Below the pieces are notes generated by a model. That model was not told the origin of the DNA, searched no databases, and saw only the letters and a program-made list of their open reading frames with translations. A stretch of 64,000 bases of DNA from Miscanthus floridulus (taxonomy: Eukaryota; Streptophyta; Magnoliopsida; Poales; Poaceae), in assembly GCF_019320115.1 (NCBI RefSeq), contig NC_089595.1, positions 112,174,461 to 112,238,460 on the forward strand, read 5' to 3'. Positions 53,721 through 64,000 of this stretch are shown piece by piece. The first letter of the stretch is position 1, and each line of letters opens with the position of its first letter. A program made the position numbers and the translations under genes.

Positions 53721-54970
53721 CAAATGATAGTGACTCAAGTGATGATGAGAAGAAGAAGAATGGAGCTACAAACACTGCCATCCACCACTCTTCATCACCG
53801 ACCATGATCTTCCCAGACTCGACTTCACCACCAAAACTCTTCCCAACTTATCTTCATCACCAAGGCTCTTTTCCAACCTCATCGACAACGACTACTACAC
53901 TCCAACTTACCTCATGGCTAAGGGGAAGAAGGTACATGTCTCATCTGATCCCTCTAGTGATGAGCATGATAGTTGTGATGAGAACATAGAAGAGCTTGAA
54001 GCAACCATGATAAAGAAATTTGGTGAAAAGGCCTACACTAAAATAAAAATGCTAATGAAGAAATTAAAGAAGAGGGATAGATGCTTGGAGATGCAAGGAG
54101 ACATAATCACTCAAGAGAGAGACAAGAACCTTACACTTGAAGCATCTATCGCCGAGGAAAAGATGAAGGTTGAAAAGTTAACCGTTGAATTGTCTTTAGC
54201 CAGTGACTCAATTGGGAAATTGAAAAGGAACATTCCTTGGTTAATGATCTAGTAGCTAGCCTCAAGAATGAGAAGAGTATAGCTTAAGAAAGCCTCACAA
54301 GCTTGGAAGAAAAATACCTAAACCTTGAGCTAAACTATAGTACTCTTTGGGCTAGCACTTCAACTTCTCCTAAGGCAACCGAAGACTCTAATGTCTCCAC
54401 TAGTAATGGTTGTAAAAGATGCTATAAAGTTGATGTAAATGCATATACAACTAACCTTGTTGAGCTAGAGAAGAAAGACAAGGAGATTCATAGGTTGAAG
54501 ATGATCTTGAAGAATGGGTGCAAGTGTCAAGAGAAATCCAATAAGACTATGTACAAGTCATCAAGGCACCCATCAATCAAAGAAGGCATTGGCTACAATA
54601 GGTATGATGGAAAGGCCAATAGAAGGAACATAATCAATGGCGTGTCTTGTGTGAAGTTCAACAAGGCCGTTGCTCTTGATGAGCTTATATGTAAGGCCAA
54701 CAACAAGGTCTATATTCCCAGGATTCAACCTACAAGTGACAAGATAATCAAGACGAAGCAATCTGAGGCCCCCCAAGCCATAAGCACCACTTCCACGGTG
54801 CTATGCTAGTGACTATATGTGTTGTTGGGGCAAGGATGGCAAGATTGTAGTCAAGTATGTTGGTGCTCAAAAGAGAAAGGAGTTTATGAGGAGTGTTTGG
54901 GTGCCCAAGTTTTATGTGACTAACCCCCTAGGACCCAAATCCGTTTGGATACCTAAAACAAAAGCTTAAT
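53721..54970 (+). pseudogene. gag-pol linker region, decayed
   Basis: Several frames with Lys/Glu-rich coiled-coil-like sequence (IKMLMKKLKKRDRCLEMQGD, EKYLNLELNYSTLWASTSTS, CKRCYKVDVNAYTTNL), a long extra gag segment characteristic of Sireviruses. It ends before the protease with KSVWIPKTKA then TAA. The stops are TAA and TAG. Confidence 0.65.
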
Positions 54971-54979
54971 TTGTATTTG

Positions 54980-56059
54980 TAGGAATATTCCTCCGGTGGA
55001 ACAAGTTGGGTGGTGGATAGTGGTTGCACCAATCATATGACCGGAGAGAAGGATATGTTCACATCATTCCAACCTAGTCATGACTAAAGTGGGAACATTG
55101 TGTTTGGTGACAATAGAAAAGGAGAAGTTCTCGGTTTGGATAAAATTGCTATCTCAAATGATAATTCTATTTCCAATGTTTTACTTGTGAATTCATTGAG
55201 ATATAATTTATTGTCCGTTTCACAACTTTGTGAGATAGGCTACAATTGTCTCTTTATGGATAAGGGTATGGAAGTCTATAGAAGGGAGGATTTCTCTATT
55301 GCATTCACGGGTCATTTAAAAGGGAAACTCTATCTAGTTGATTTCACATCAAATAGAGTAAATTCTGAAACTTATTTAATGGCAAAATCTAGCATGGCTT
55401 GGTTATGGCATCGCCGACTTTCTCATGCTGGGATGAGAAACTTGGCCAAACTTTAAAAAGGCGAACACGTCCTTGGACTAACAAATGTTTCTTTTGAGAA
55501 AGATAGAATTTGTAGCGCATGCTAAGCGGGAAAGCAAGTTAGAGCTAAACATCCCGTCAAGGATGTTATGACAACTGAAAGGCCATTGGAATTGCTTCAC
55601 ATGGACATATTTGGACCCGTTGCTTATATAAGCCTTGGTGGTAACAAATATGGTTTTATAATTTTTGATGATTATTCTCGTTTCACTTGAGTATTCTTTT
55701 TGCATGACAAGAGTGAGGTATATGGCATCTTCAAGAAGTTTGCAAAAAGAGTCCAAAATAAGTTTGATTTCAAGATTAAGAGAGTTAGAAGTGACAATGA
55801 GACGGAGTTCAAAAACACCAACATTGAGGAGTTCCTTGATGAAGAAGGAATCAAGCATGAGTTTTTGGTTCCATACACTCCACAACAAAATGGTGTTGTG
55901 GAGAGGAAGAACCGAACGCTCATTAAAGCCGCAAGAGCAATGTTGGATGAATACAAAACTCCAACCAACTATTGGGCCGAAGCGGTTAGCACGGTATGTC
56001 TTCTATCAACCGCTTATATCTTCATAAGAAAAGGGACAAGACCGCCTATGAACTTCTAA
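54980..56059 (+). pseudogene. copia protease and integrase (Sirevirus 2)
   Basis: The protease active site appears as WVVDSGCTNHMTG at about 55,010. The pre-integrase/HHCC zinc region is LWHRRLSHAGMRNLAKL then CSAC. The integrase DDE core shows LLHMDIFGP, VRSDNETEF and FLVPYTPQQNGVVERKNRT. Integrase inserts the cDNA. Stops at about 55,085 (TAA), 55,454 (TAA), 55,522 (TAA) and 55,690 (TGA) break the frame. Confidence 0.85.
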
Positions 56060-58236
56060 CCGGTAAAAAGCCTAAGGTGCACTACTTTAGAGTTTTTGGA
56101 TCCAAGTGTTTCATACTTAACAAGAAATCCAAAAGCTCAAAGTTTGCACCAAAGGTTGATGAAGGTTTCATGCTTGATTATGGTACTAATGAACATGGAT
56201 ATCGTGTTTTCAATAAAACCACTAGTTTGATTGAAATCATGGTAGACATGACTTTTGATGAAACCGACGACTCTCAAAAGAAGCAAGTCAATGTTGAGAT
56301 TGTAGGTAATGAAGAAGCTCCACATAAAGCCATCAAGAAGCTTGCAATTGGTGAAGTAAAGCCCATCGAAGATGAAGATGATGACAATATCGTGCATGTT
56401 AATCTTGATCCAACCACTCATCATGTCTCATCCAATGAACATGGTGAAAATTCCGCAACAAGAAATGATTAAGATGGGAGATCAAATGAAACACAAGGTC
56501 ATTCTCATGAAGATGGTGTCAACAATAAGCAAGCTCAACCTCAACTCAACAATGAAGAAAGAAGTAAAGACAACCCTCCAATCGATTATGACCATGATGA
56601 TGAAGATGATGATCCCATCCAAAGATCAACTCAAGTGCCACATCCTAGAGTGCATCAATCCATTCAACGAGATCATCCCGTTGATAACATATTGGGGAGC
56701 ATCCAATGAGGGGTAACGACACGTTCTCGTTTAGCAAGTTTTTGTGAATATTACTCGTTTGTTTCTCCTTTGGAATCTTGTATGGTGGAAGAGGCACTTG
56801 TTGATCCAGATTGGATGATAGCCATGCAAGAGGAGTTGAACAACTTCACTCAGAATGAAGTCTAATCCTTAGTGGAAAGGCCCAAGCAAAATGTGATTGG
56901 AACCAAGTGGGTCTTCCACAACAAGCAAGATGAGCATGGCGTGGTGACAAGGAACATGGCAAGGTTGGTGGCTCAAGGATTTACTCAAATTGAAGGCTTG
57001 GATTTTGGGGAGACCTATGCACCAGTGGCTAGGCTAGAATTGATTCGTATTTTACTTGCCTATGCTGCTCATCATGATTTCAAGCTATACCAAATGGACA
57101 TGAAGAGTGCATTCTCAATGGCCATCTATTCGAGTTGGTGTATATAGAGCGACCACTGGGTTTTGAAGACCCTAAGTATCCCAACCATGTCTACAAGCTC
57201 GATAAGGCACTCTATGGGCTCAAACGAGCCCCTAGAGCTTGGTATGATTGCTCGAAGGATTTCCTACTCAAACAAGGGTTTGAGATAGGAAAGGTTGATG
57301 CTACTTTATTTACTCGTAAAGTCAATAATGATATCTTTGTTTGCCAAATATATGTCAATGACATAATATTTAGTAGTACTAATGTGGCTTTTTGTGAGGA
57401 ATTCAGTAGGATTATGACAAATAGGTTCGAGATGTCCATGATGGGAGAGTTGAAGTTCTTTCTTGGATTTCAAATCAAGCAACTCAAGTATGGCACGTTC
57501 ATAAGTCAAACCAAGTACACCAACGACATGTTGAACAAGTTTGACATGGACAAAGCCAAGCCCATCAAGACACCTATGTCAACCAATGGACATCTTGACC
57601 TTGATCAAGGAGGAAAGGACGTCGATCAAAAGGTGTATTGCTCCATGATTGGATCCCTCCTTTACCTTTGTGCATCTAGGCTCGATATTATGCTTAGTGC
57701 GTGCATGTGTGCACACTCCTAATCTTGGCTTGTGGTATCCTAAAGGTTCCACTTTCGAGTTACTTGGCTATTCCAATTTGGATTATGCCGGTTGTAAAGT
57801 AAACCGAAAGAGCACCACCGAGACTTGTCAATTTATTAGTAGGTTTTTGGTGTCTTGGAGCTCTAAGAAGCAAAACTCCATTGCATTGTCCACCTCCGAA
57901 GCCAAGTATGTGGTGGCTAGTGCATGTTGTGCCCAACTACTTTGGATGAAGCAAACTCTCAAAGACTTCGGTTGTGAGCTAACCAAGATTCCCCTTTTGT
58001 GCGACAATGAGAGTGCCATTAAGTTGGCAAACAATCCCGTAAACCACTCTCGAACAAAGCACATAGACATCTGGCATCACTTTTTGAGAGACCACGAAGC
58101 CAAAGGAGATATCTCAATTCATCATGTGAGCACCGAAAAGCAACTAGCCGATATCTTCACAAAGCCCCTAGATGAGTCAAGATTTTATGCTTTGAGGAGT
58201 GAGCTAAATATCATTGATTCTCGTAACATGGCTTGA
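55996..58236 (+). pseudogene. copia integrase C-terminus, RT and RNase H (Sirevirus 2)
   Basis: Begins with the GKKPKVHYFRVFGSKCF integrase tail. RT motifs: VIGTKWVFHNKQDEHG, RLVAQGFTQIEGLDFGETYA, PVARLELIRILLAYAA, KLYQMDMKSAF (palm Asp); after a frame change at about 57,120, YIERPLGFEDP, LYGLKRAPRAWYD, and YVND at about 57,352 in place of the catalytic YVDD. RNase H follows a further change at about 57,700: YSNLDYAGCKVNRKS, LVSWSSKKQNSIALSTSEA, LCDNESAIKLANNP, TKHIDIWHHFLRDH. It ends at 58,236. Dead by frameshifts, a stop at 56,863 and loss of a catalytic Asp. Confidence 0.88.
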
Positions 58237-59084
58237 TGTCTTGTACATGCTTTGTTTGAACTAGCTAGGAGAAAAGAATTGTGAAAATATTGTGTGACAC
58301 TTTTAAAATCTAATTTATAGTTTTCATATGTGACTATTGCTTTATGGAATGTTTGAAACCTAGTCACATGTGAAAATGATGTGTCCATCATATTTTTGCC
58401 CTATATGGCATGGTGAGCTCGAGGTAGGATGTTTTCTGAAGTTTCCTGCGCCCGAAGTCCTAGCTCAGGCCAGAACTCCCGACGCAGATCTGAGTGGACG
58501 CCTCTCTAACCGCGCCCGTTTAACCTAGGGTTCATTATTTAACCGCGCATAGTCCCCCACCCCGCGCTGCCGCCCACACTAGCGCCGTCGCCGCGCCGCA
58601 CTTGCACCACCACCACCCGCGCGCTGCCCATCATCCCCCTCATACCCCTCCGTACCTTCTCACCCTTCCACATTATCGTGGTGGCCGTGGCTCTATTCAT
58701 GGAAGTCATCCTCGCAGCGGATTTGGTGTTTCTCCACTTCTTTCTCTCTCTTCCAAGGTACAACCTCCATGGCTAATCCTAATTTCCAATGTACCTTATG
58801 ATTTGATTCTTTTCTTCCTCCCTCTCTACTTCTCTTCCTTCGTTGTGTGAATGATTGCATAGATTTGGAGCCCCATGTATGGATTGGCCACCAAAGTGCG
58901 TCGGGAGTCCTGGCGTTCACTAGAAGTTTCGACAGCCGGAAATTTTGGCTCGAGGGTCAGAACCCAACTACTGGAAGTCCTGGCGCTAGCCAGAACCTTC
59001 GACCCCTTGGTCGCTACTCCATCCATGTTTCTCCATCTCTAGGCTCTCGTTCAACCTTCTTCTGCCTCGCTTCTTAGTTTCTTT
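58237..59084 (+). other. pol-env spacer of Sirevirus 2
   Basis: Two clusters of the same GAAGTCCCGAC-type words as in the LTR (58,436-58,490 and 58,896-59,006). The first ends CCCGACGCAGATCTGAGTGG, close to the LTR's CCGACACAGATCTGAACGG, and is followed by TATTTAA at 58,536, just as the LTR cluster is followed by TATAAATA. A possible donor (TTCCAAG|GTACAA, about 58,760) and acceptor (TTCTCCACAG, ends 59,099) suggest a spliced leader to the env-like ORF. Confidence 0.6.
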
Positions 59085-60660
59085 TTGTTTTTCTCCACAG
59101 CGACGGCTTCCAGTAATGATGACACTCCTCCACGTTGCAGCGAGAAGTGTTCCAAGAAGAACAATGACCCCGCTGGATCCTCTCACCCACCTAGATGCAC
59201 CAAGGCGTCACTCCCTCATGATGCAACTGGTAGTCATGGGGCTCATGCTTGTGCTGCTCGTGCTCAAGCCTAGGCTCCAACTTTGCCCGCTGGTGCCGCT
59301 GCTCGGGAGTTCATTCCCGACATTGGCGATGTGCCCGTTGTTGATCCTGCTGAGGAAGCCCTTGATCTAAAAGGAAGGACCATTGCTAAAAATGTCTGCA
59401 CCATGACTCCCTCTGCTCCAGGCTATTTTGGGGTCAGTCGGTTGGTTCTGTTCGTCAGTCCTACTCCTACCATCCGGGAACCGCAGCGCACTCCAAATCT
59501 AGCTGGAGGTTACACACCTCATTTGATGGTTGATTATCATCGCCATGTGGCTAAGATTCATCGTCGGCATGCCCAACCTCTCTATGATAATACCAAGGAT
59601 TTGAGAATTGAGTACAGGTTCTAGCAATCATTTCATTTTGACTTTTATCATCATTTGGTCTATCTCTGCTACATCAACAAGAGCGAGGCCCCTATGATTC
59701 AGATGAAGGCCATTGACACTTTTGAGCTTAGCAAGCTACCTAGCTTGGACATGACATAGCTGCTCCGTGACTTGAGGAGGATGGGGTTGCAGCCACTGAT
59801 GGAGTTCTGCAAGTCATGGAACACTGAGATTATCTGTTAGCTCTATGCCTCCTATCACTTGGACACTCGGGAGGATACACATGTCATTAATTGGACCACC
59901 GAAGGCAAGCACTACAAGGTTGATTTCATTACCTTTTCTTGCCTTCTTGGCTTGGACCGCAGGGATCGCGCCTCCACTGCCATCACTAAGATTTCAGCTC
60001 TTGCCATGGATGAGTATCAGTACATGTATTTGGATGGTCATCGTGCTGATGGGAAGACCATTTGGCTAAAGCCCTATTACTATGTGCTCAACAACATTCT
60101 TCATCAGATCTTGTATCCCAAGATAGGTGACTCTACAAATCTCCATGAGGATTCCCAGGTTGTACTTGATTGCTTTGGAGATGAGTTCACCAAGTTCTCC
60201 ATCAGTCGTTATATTTGGGACAAGATCTTCATGGCTAGTGAGGATGTGGTGAAGCACTACCCTTATACTCCATTCATCATGCATATCATTGAGCACGTGT
60301 CTGGCATTTACTTCCCTTTAGATGCCCCTCACAAAGTTCTCAAGCTGTCCAACAAGACGTCGCTTCAGGCAAAGCGGGAGTTAGAAGAGGCCACTAAGGA
60401 AAAGGAAAAGGCAAAGGCAAAGGTGCCTCAGGCTCCTCCTCACATGCTTCTCCACCGCGTGCTTCACGCTCTCGTTGTGCTCATAGTGAGAAGCCTCAGT
60501 CCTCCTCCTCCTCCTCCGGTGGTAAGCCCCCTAGCAAGTTCAAGTTCTTCATGAAGTATATGTTTGGAGCTTGTTGTGCTAGCACTGAGCGTGAGCAAGA
60601 GATGCTAGTGAGGATGCATCGCATTGAGTAGAAGCTTGACATTCCCTCCACTCTGCCTTG
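59085..60660 (+). pseudogene. env-like ORF of Sirevirus 2, amber-interrupted
   Basis: One frame runs 59,085-60,440 and is interrupted only by TAG codons (59,271, 59,622, about 59,757 and about 59,838). Conserved segments include PDIGDVPVVDPAEEA, WTTEGKHYKVDFITFSCLLG, TIWLKPYYYVLNNILHQIL and YIWDKIFMASEDVVKHYPYT. A shift near 60,441 leads into a Ser/Pro-rich tail and FMKYMFGACCAS, with one more TAG before the insertion at 60,665. Function unknown; no clear signal peptide or transmembrane helix is seen. It is homologous in position and general layout to 1,925-4,437. Confidence 0.75.
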
Positions 60661-60664
60661 GGCC

Positions 60665-63600
60665 TGTAACACCTCTGGTGTTTTGACCTAATACTAAAAT
60701 TTGACATGTCATCATGTGCATTGCAAAGTATTCATTTAGTATAAAGTTTTGAATGCATTCACTAAATAAGGTTTATTTCATAATGTTGTTATTTCATGTG
60801 ATGTGTTTCAAAAATCCTAAATACAGATCATGACCACAGGGGTTAAATTTCATGTGATCATGTGAGGTCATATGTCCTTTGACTCAAATAATCCTAATGG
60901 GCCATGTTACTGGTCAAAAATCAAAATCTAAGTAAAAGGAAGACAAATCAAATTTGAATTCACATTCAAATTATAAAAGTCCTTTTTGCCCCTTTTAACT
61001 AATTCAAAATCCATGAGGAATTTGGGGTTGAGGCAAAAAAGCAAAGTTGGAGATTATTTTATAAGGATCAACTTTGGTATTCAAAGTTTTTCAAGTTTAC
61101 ATATAAAATTTGGAGTAATTTTGAAATGATTCAAATGCTCAAATGCACCCCAAATTCAAATTTCACAATGGAGGCAGAATTTGAAAATATTTCTAGAAGC
61201 AAAGTTGTAGAGTTTGAAAAATTGAACAACTTTCATTTTTGGAGATTTTCAACTTCTTTAGAAAATTTGGGAGTAATTTGATAAATGGAAGCAGTGGCAG
61301 TTCTGTAATTATTTCAAAAAAATTAACTCCACCTCACTGCTTGCCGCCGGCGCCACGCGGAGTTCACCGCCGATCGGATTTCACCGCTTTCACGCGCTGT
61401 GACACGCCCAAACCTCCGTGGCGAGTTCGCCCGTGTGCTGTCATCACCGTACGCCCTCAAGCTTGCTATAAATAGGAGTACATCGTCGTCAATCGGAGTT
61501 TTCCCGTCGACTGTTCGCCGCCGGTGACATTGCCGCGATCGCCCAATTCATCCTCGTCGGACCACCTCAAGCCAATTGCGTTGGCCAGCAGCTCCGCCTT
61601 ACCCTGCCGCTCATTCCTGACCTGCTCGCCTCGCTTCTAGCCGATCAGCACCACCGCGCGACGTCATCTTCTTCGGAGCCGGCCGAAGCTCCGCCGCAAC
61701 CCACCTCACCGTGGCCAGGGCGATTCCGTACGTCTCCGCCTGCACCAAGCACATCATCGTGATCACGGTGAGCTCCTGAGCGTGTTGCTCACTCTTCCTT
61801 TGACTCTACTGCGCCGTAGCCCTAGTTACATCGACCGCCGTCGGGTCCGAGCCGCCATGGCCGGTGTTGAGTACCATCCGGTGTGCTCTTTTCTGTTCTG
61901 AGGCTTGGGATAGGATGCGCGACTTGGTGTAGATCATGTAGGAGCAGCCCGTCTCACCTGGAGAGTCACCACCGGCGCGTTTTGCTGGCCGGAGCTGGCC
62001 GCGCCGCCGTGTCTTGTTCACTGTCGCTGACGCGTGGGGTCAGTCTGTCAGTGAGCAGGGAGAAGAAGAACAGTGCTGATTTTTGTTTTCTGAATTGGTG
62101 AATAGTACTAAATCTTTGGAAATTTGTAGAAAAATAATCATAGCTCCAAAAATTCTGAAAATTTTGTGTAGCTTCTATACATGTTCTAGTATGATGTTAA
62201 AATTTTGAAACTTGAAATTTGAATAAATTTTGAATGTTCAAATATTCAGACCATTAATTGAAAAATGCAATTTCCATGATTTTTGTAAGTCACTATATAA
62301 CTCCAAAAATTATGAAATTTGTTTTGGTACACTAATTTGTCATGAGGAAGCTTACATAAAAATTTGAGCTTAATTGGACAAAGTTTATTTTATACCTAAT
62401 GTAGACTTAATTATTTAATTAATTATTCATTTAATTAATGTTTAATCAATTAGGATTTGTTTGACTTTAGAATTGATTGTTGACCTTGGGTCATTAACTT
62501 ATAATGATCCTTAGTACCTTAATTAGTATTTGAACTAATATCTAATTTGTAATTAGTAAATCTTAATGACATTTCATGTGATAACAAAGGTCATTAACAA
62601 GTTAACTCGTCGAAACCCTAAGTGTTGATTAGTGTTGGATCTTGTTTTGGTCATGTTTTGTGACTAGTAGGGTTCCAAGATCCATTTGGTCAAGTCACAT
62701 GTGTGGTTCTTGATGATAGGGTTGCAGGTTGGTTTTGTTGGCTTGCAACTGTACCGCGAAATAAAATCTATTGCGGGTGTTTTTACATTTCATGTACCGT
62801 GAAAGCATCATGTTTACATTATCATCATGTTAAAGCATATGTTATCATTTCGTGTAGAACCCGAGAACGAAACGATTCTAGTTGAGCAAGTTCTGGAAGA
62901 ATCCCCGGTTGTCACGGGATTTGATAATTGTGGTACTAATCCCGGAACCTGAGATCGTCAACGAAGGCAAGCCCCGGTTTATGCATTAAGCCATTACCTT
63001 GTTACTTTGAAAAGTTTATCACCTATGTTACTTATTGCATTAAGTTGATTCAATTCAAATATTACCTACTTGATGCATTGCCTACCTTGTTACTTGTTTA
63101 CCATCCTTGAAGATGTTTTCATTTACAAAGGCGTAGAATGCTTAGTATGCTTTATGATAGGCTTTCAAAGCAAAAGTTTTGATACAATCAAAGATGGCAT
63201 ACTGGCCAAAGAAAGAAAGAAGGTAGAATGAACTAGAGACTAGTCGGGTGACTTATCTTGAATGTTGGGTAATGTTGCCGACTATGTCGCTTAAAGGCCA
63301 CTCATTGTGGATCTTCTGAACGAGACACTTTGTAGTACTGGTCACATACTCCGGTAAGCCTACTTCGGCTAATCCGATACTAAGACGAATGCCCACGCAC
63401 TGGGAGTGGAGAGATGGCGGGAGTAGCGTGTACCCTCGTGGCTGGAATGTGGCCTGGATTTGAGGTGTGCTGTGCTCTCGGGTGGCGTGGAGACGGCTTA
63501 GTATAGGAGGATCCTGTAGCGAGGTTGATATATGCAAGATTAAGTTCTACATATGTCGTGTGATAAGGAATCCCCAGCTGGGACTTGAATCAATTCGAAT

Positions 63601-64000
63601 TGCCGGTGCTCCGCGGATATGGAGACTCGATTCATTACAGAAGCAATGTAGGACTGGTGAATTACTAAAATATGAGAAAAGAATGGAATGAGAAGGAAGG
63701 AATACGAGAAATGTACATTTAGTTTGAGATAATGAACAAAAAGTACTTAGTGGTAAAACTTGAAAATAGAATGAAGAATAGTAAGCTTTTGGCAAAGAAC
63801 TTTTGAATCTTGCTACATCCTTACCTTGCCCCAAACCCCTGCATCTCTAAAGTCTTACACCCCGTTACGTCGGGTTAGTCTTGTTGAGTACCTTTGTACT
63901 CAGGGTTTGTTAACCCTTGTTGCAGGTGAGTCACATGCGCAGGCTTGTTTTGGTCCCTGCTGCATGTCTGTGTTTGAAGTCAATGACGATGAGGAGTGAT
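60665..64000 (+). mobile_element. long LTR (probably Ty3/gypsy), left part, nested in Sirevirus 2
   Basis: Starts TGTAACACCTCTGGTGTTTT, a terminus form common among grass gypsy LTRs, inside the env-like C-terminus. It contains a TATA box at 61,467, a GC-rich transcribed-leader-like block (61,490-62,060) and long AT-rich sequence without coding capacity. It continues beyond the window, so its end, PBS and target duplication cannot be checked. The sequence near 63,860-63,930 (CCCCGTTACGTCGGG, GAGTACCTTTGTACTCAGGG) resembles grass gypsy LTR R/U5 regions from memory. Lineage uncertain. Confidence 0.6.
61467..61474 (+). promoter_or_regulatory. TATA box in the nested LTR
   Basis: TATAAATA within CTTGCTATAAATAGGAG, followed by a GC-rich leader; about 800 bases from the LTR start, a plausible U3 length. 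Confidence 0.7.

Larger units (their letters stand above)
50871..60664 (+). mobile_element. Sirevirus-type Ty1/copia element (Sirevirus 2), 3' end replaced
   Basis: Order: 5' LTR, PBS, gag, protease, integrase, RT, RNase H, spacer, env-like ORF. It stops in the env-like C-terminus at 60,664, where another LTR begins; its polypurine tract and 3' LTR are outside the window. Its LTR word (GGAAGTCCCGAC type) differs from Sirevirus 1, so it is a different lineage. Gag-pol carries many stops and shifts; RT has YVND in place of YVDD. Non-autonomous now. Confidence 0.9.

Overview
This is a plant nuclear genomic window, very probably from a panicoid grass of the sugarcane/sorghum type (inference from Sirevirus-rich content, grass MITEs, GC-rich 5' gene ends and an Xa21-like receptor kinase). 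It holds three ordinary host genes embedded in nested transposable elements. Most reading frames longer than 60 codons are chance frames or decayed transposon code.

Layout. 1-5.6 kb: 3' half of a Ty1/copia Sirevirus (RNase H end, pol-env spacer, env-like ORF full of amber codons, polypurine tract, truncated 3' LTR). 5.6-10.8 kb: an antisense Ty3/gypsy Tat-lineage element (RT, protease, gag, PBS, LTR) cut off inside RT. 11-15.6 kb: unclassified repetitive DNA with a ~97-bp tandem array, a dispersed direct repeat and a spliced-looking gene fragment. 16.5-18.1 kb: MITEs and a non-autonomous Helitron. 19.2-22.0 kb: a four-exon gene for a single-pass membrane protein. 22.4-27.1 kb: an antisense full-length RTE-clade LINE with an 18-bp target duplication, split by a Sirevirus solo LTR with its own 5-bp duplication; it ends 164 bp before the start codon of an intact DYW-type PPR gene (27.3-29.3 kb). 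31.2-31.6 kb: 3' end of another LINE. 31.7-35.8 kb: an antisense copia gag split by a 3.46-kb Mutator-like element with 123-bp inverted repeats and a 9-bp duplication, carrying a zf-GRF gene and a transposase lacking its catalytic core. 35.9-37.0 kb: a second inverted-repeat insertion. 37.8-41.9 kb: an internally deleted Tat element with two 0.47-0.49 kb LTRs and a 5-bp duplication. 42.4-46.1 kb: an antisense Xa21-like LRR receptor kinase with one frameshift. 46.7-49.7 kb: MITEs and a LINE tail. 50.9-60.7 kb: a second Sirevirus (5' LTR, PBS, gag, pol, env-like), interrupted at 60,665 by a long LTR that runs to the window end.

Main observations. In both Sireviruses the pol-env spacer repeats the inverted 'word' that fills that lineage's LTR (CCGGACGC-type in one, GAAGTCCCGAC-type in the other), followed by a TATA-like box, which suggests an LTR-like internal promoter for the env-like gene. 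The stop codons interrupting both env-like frames are all TAG (25 in one, 5 in the other, apart from frameshift ends), while stops in the neighbouring gag-pol are mixed. The Mutator-like element pairs a membrane-anchored GRF zinc-finger gene with a gutted transposase. The nesting order is well supported by exact target-site duplications.
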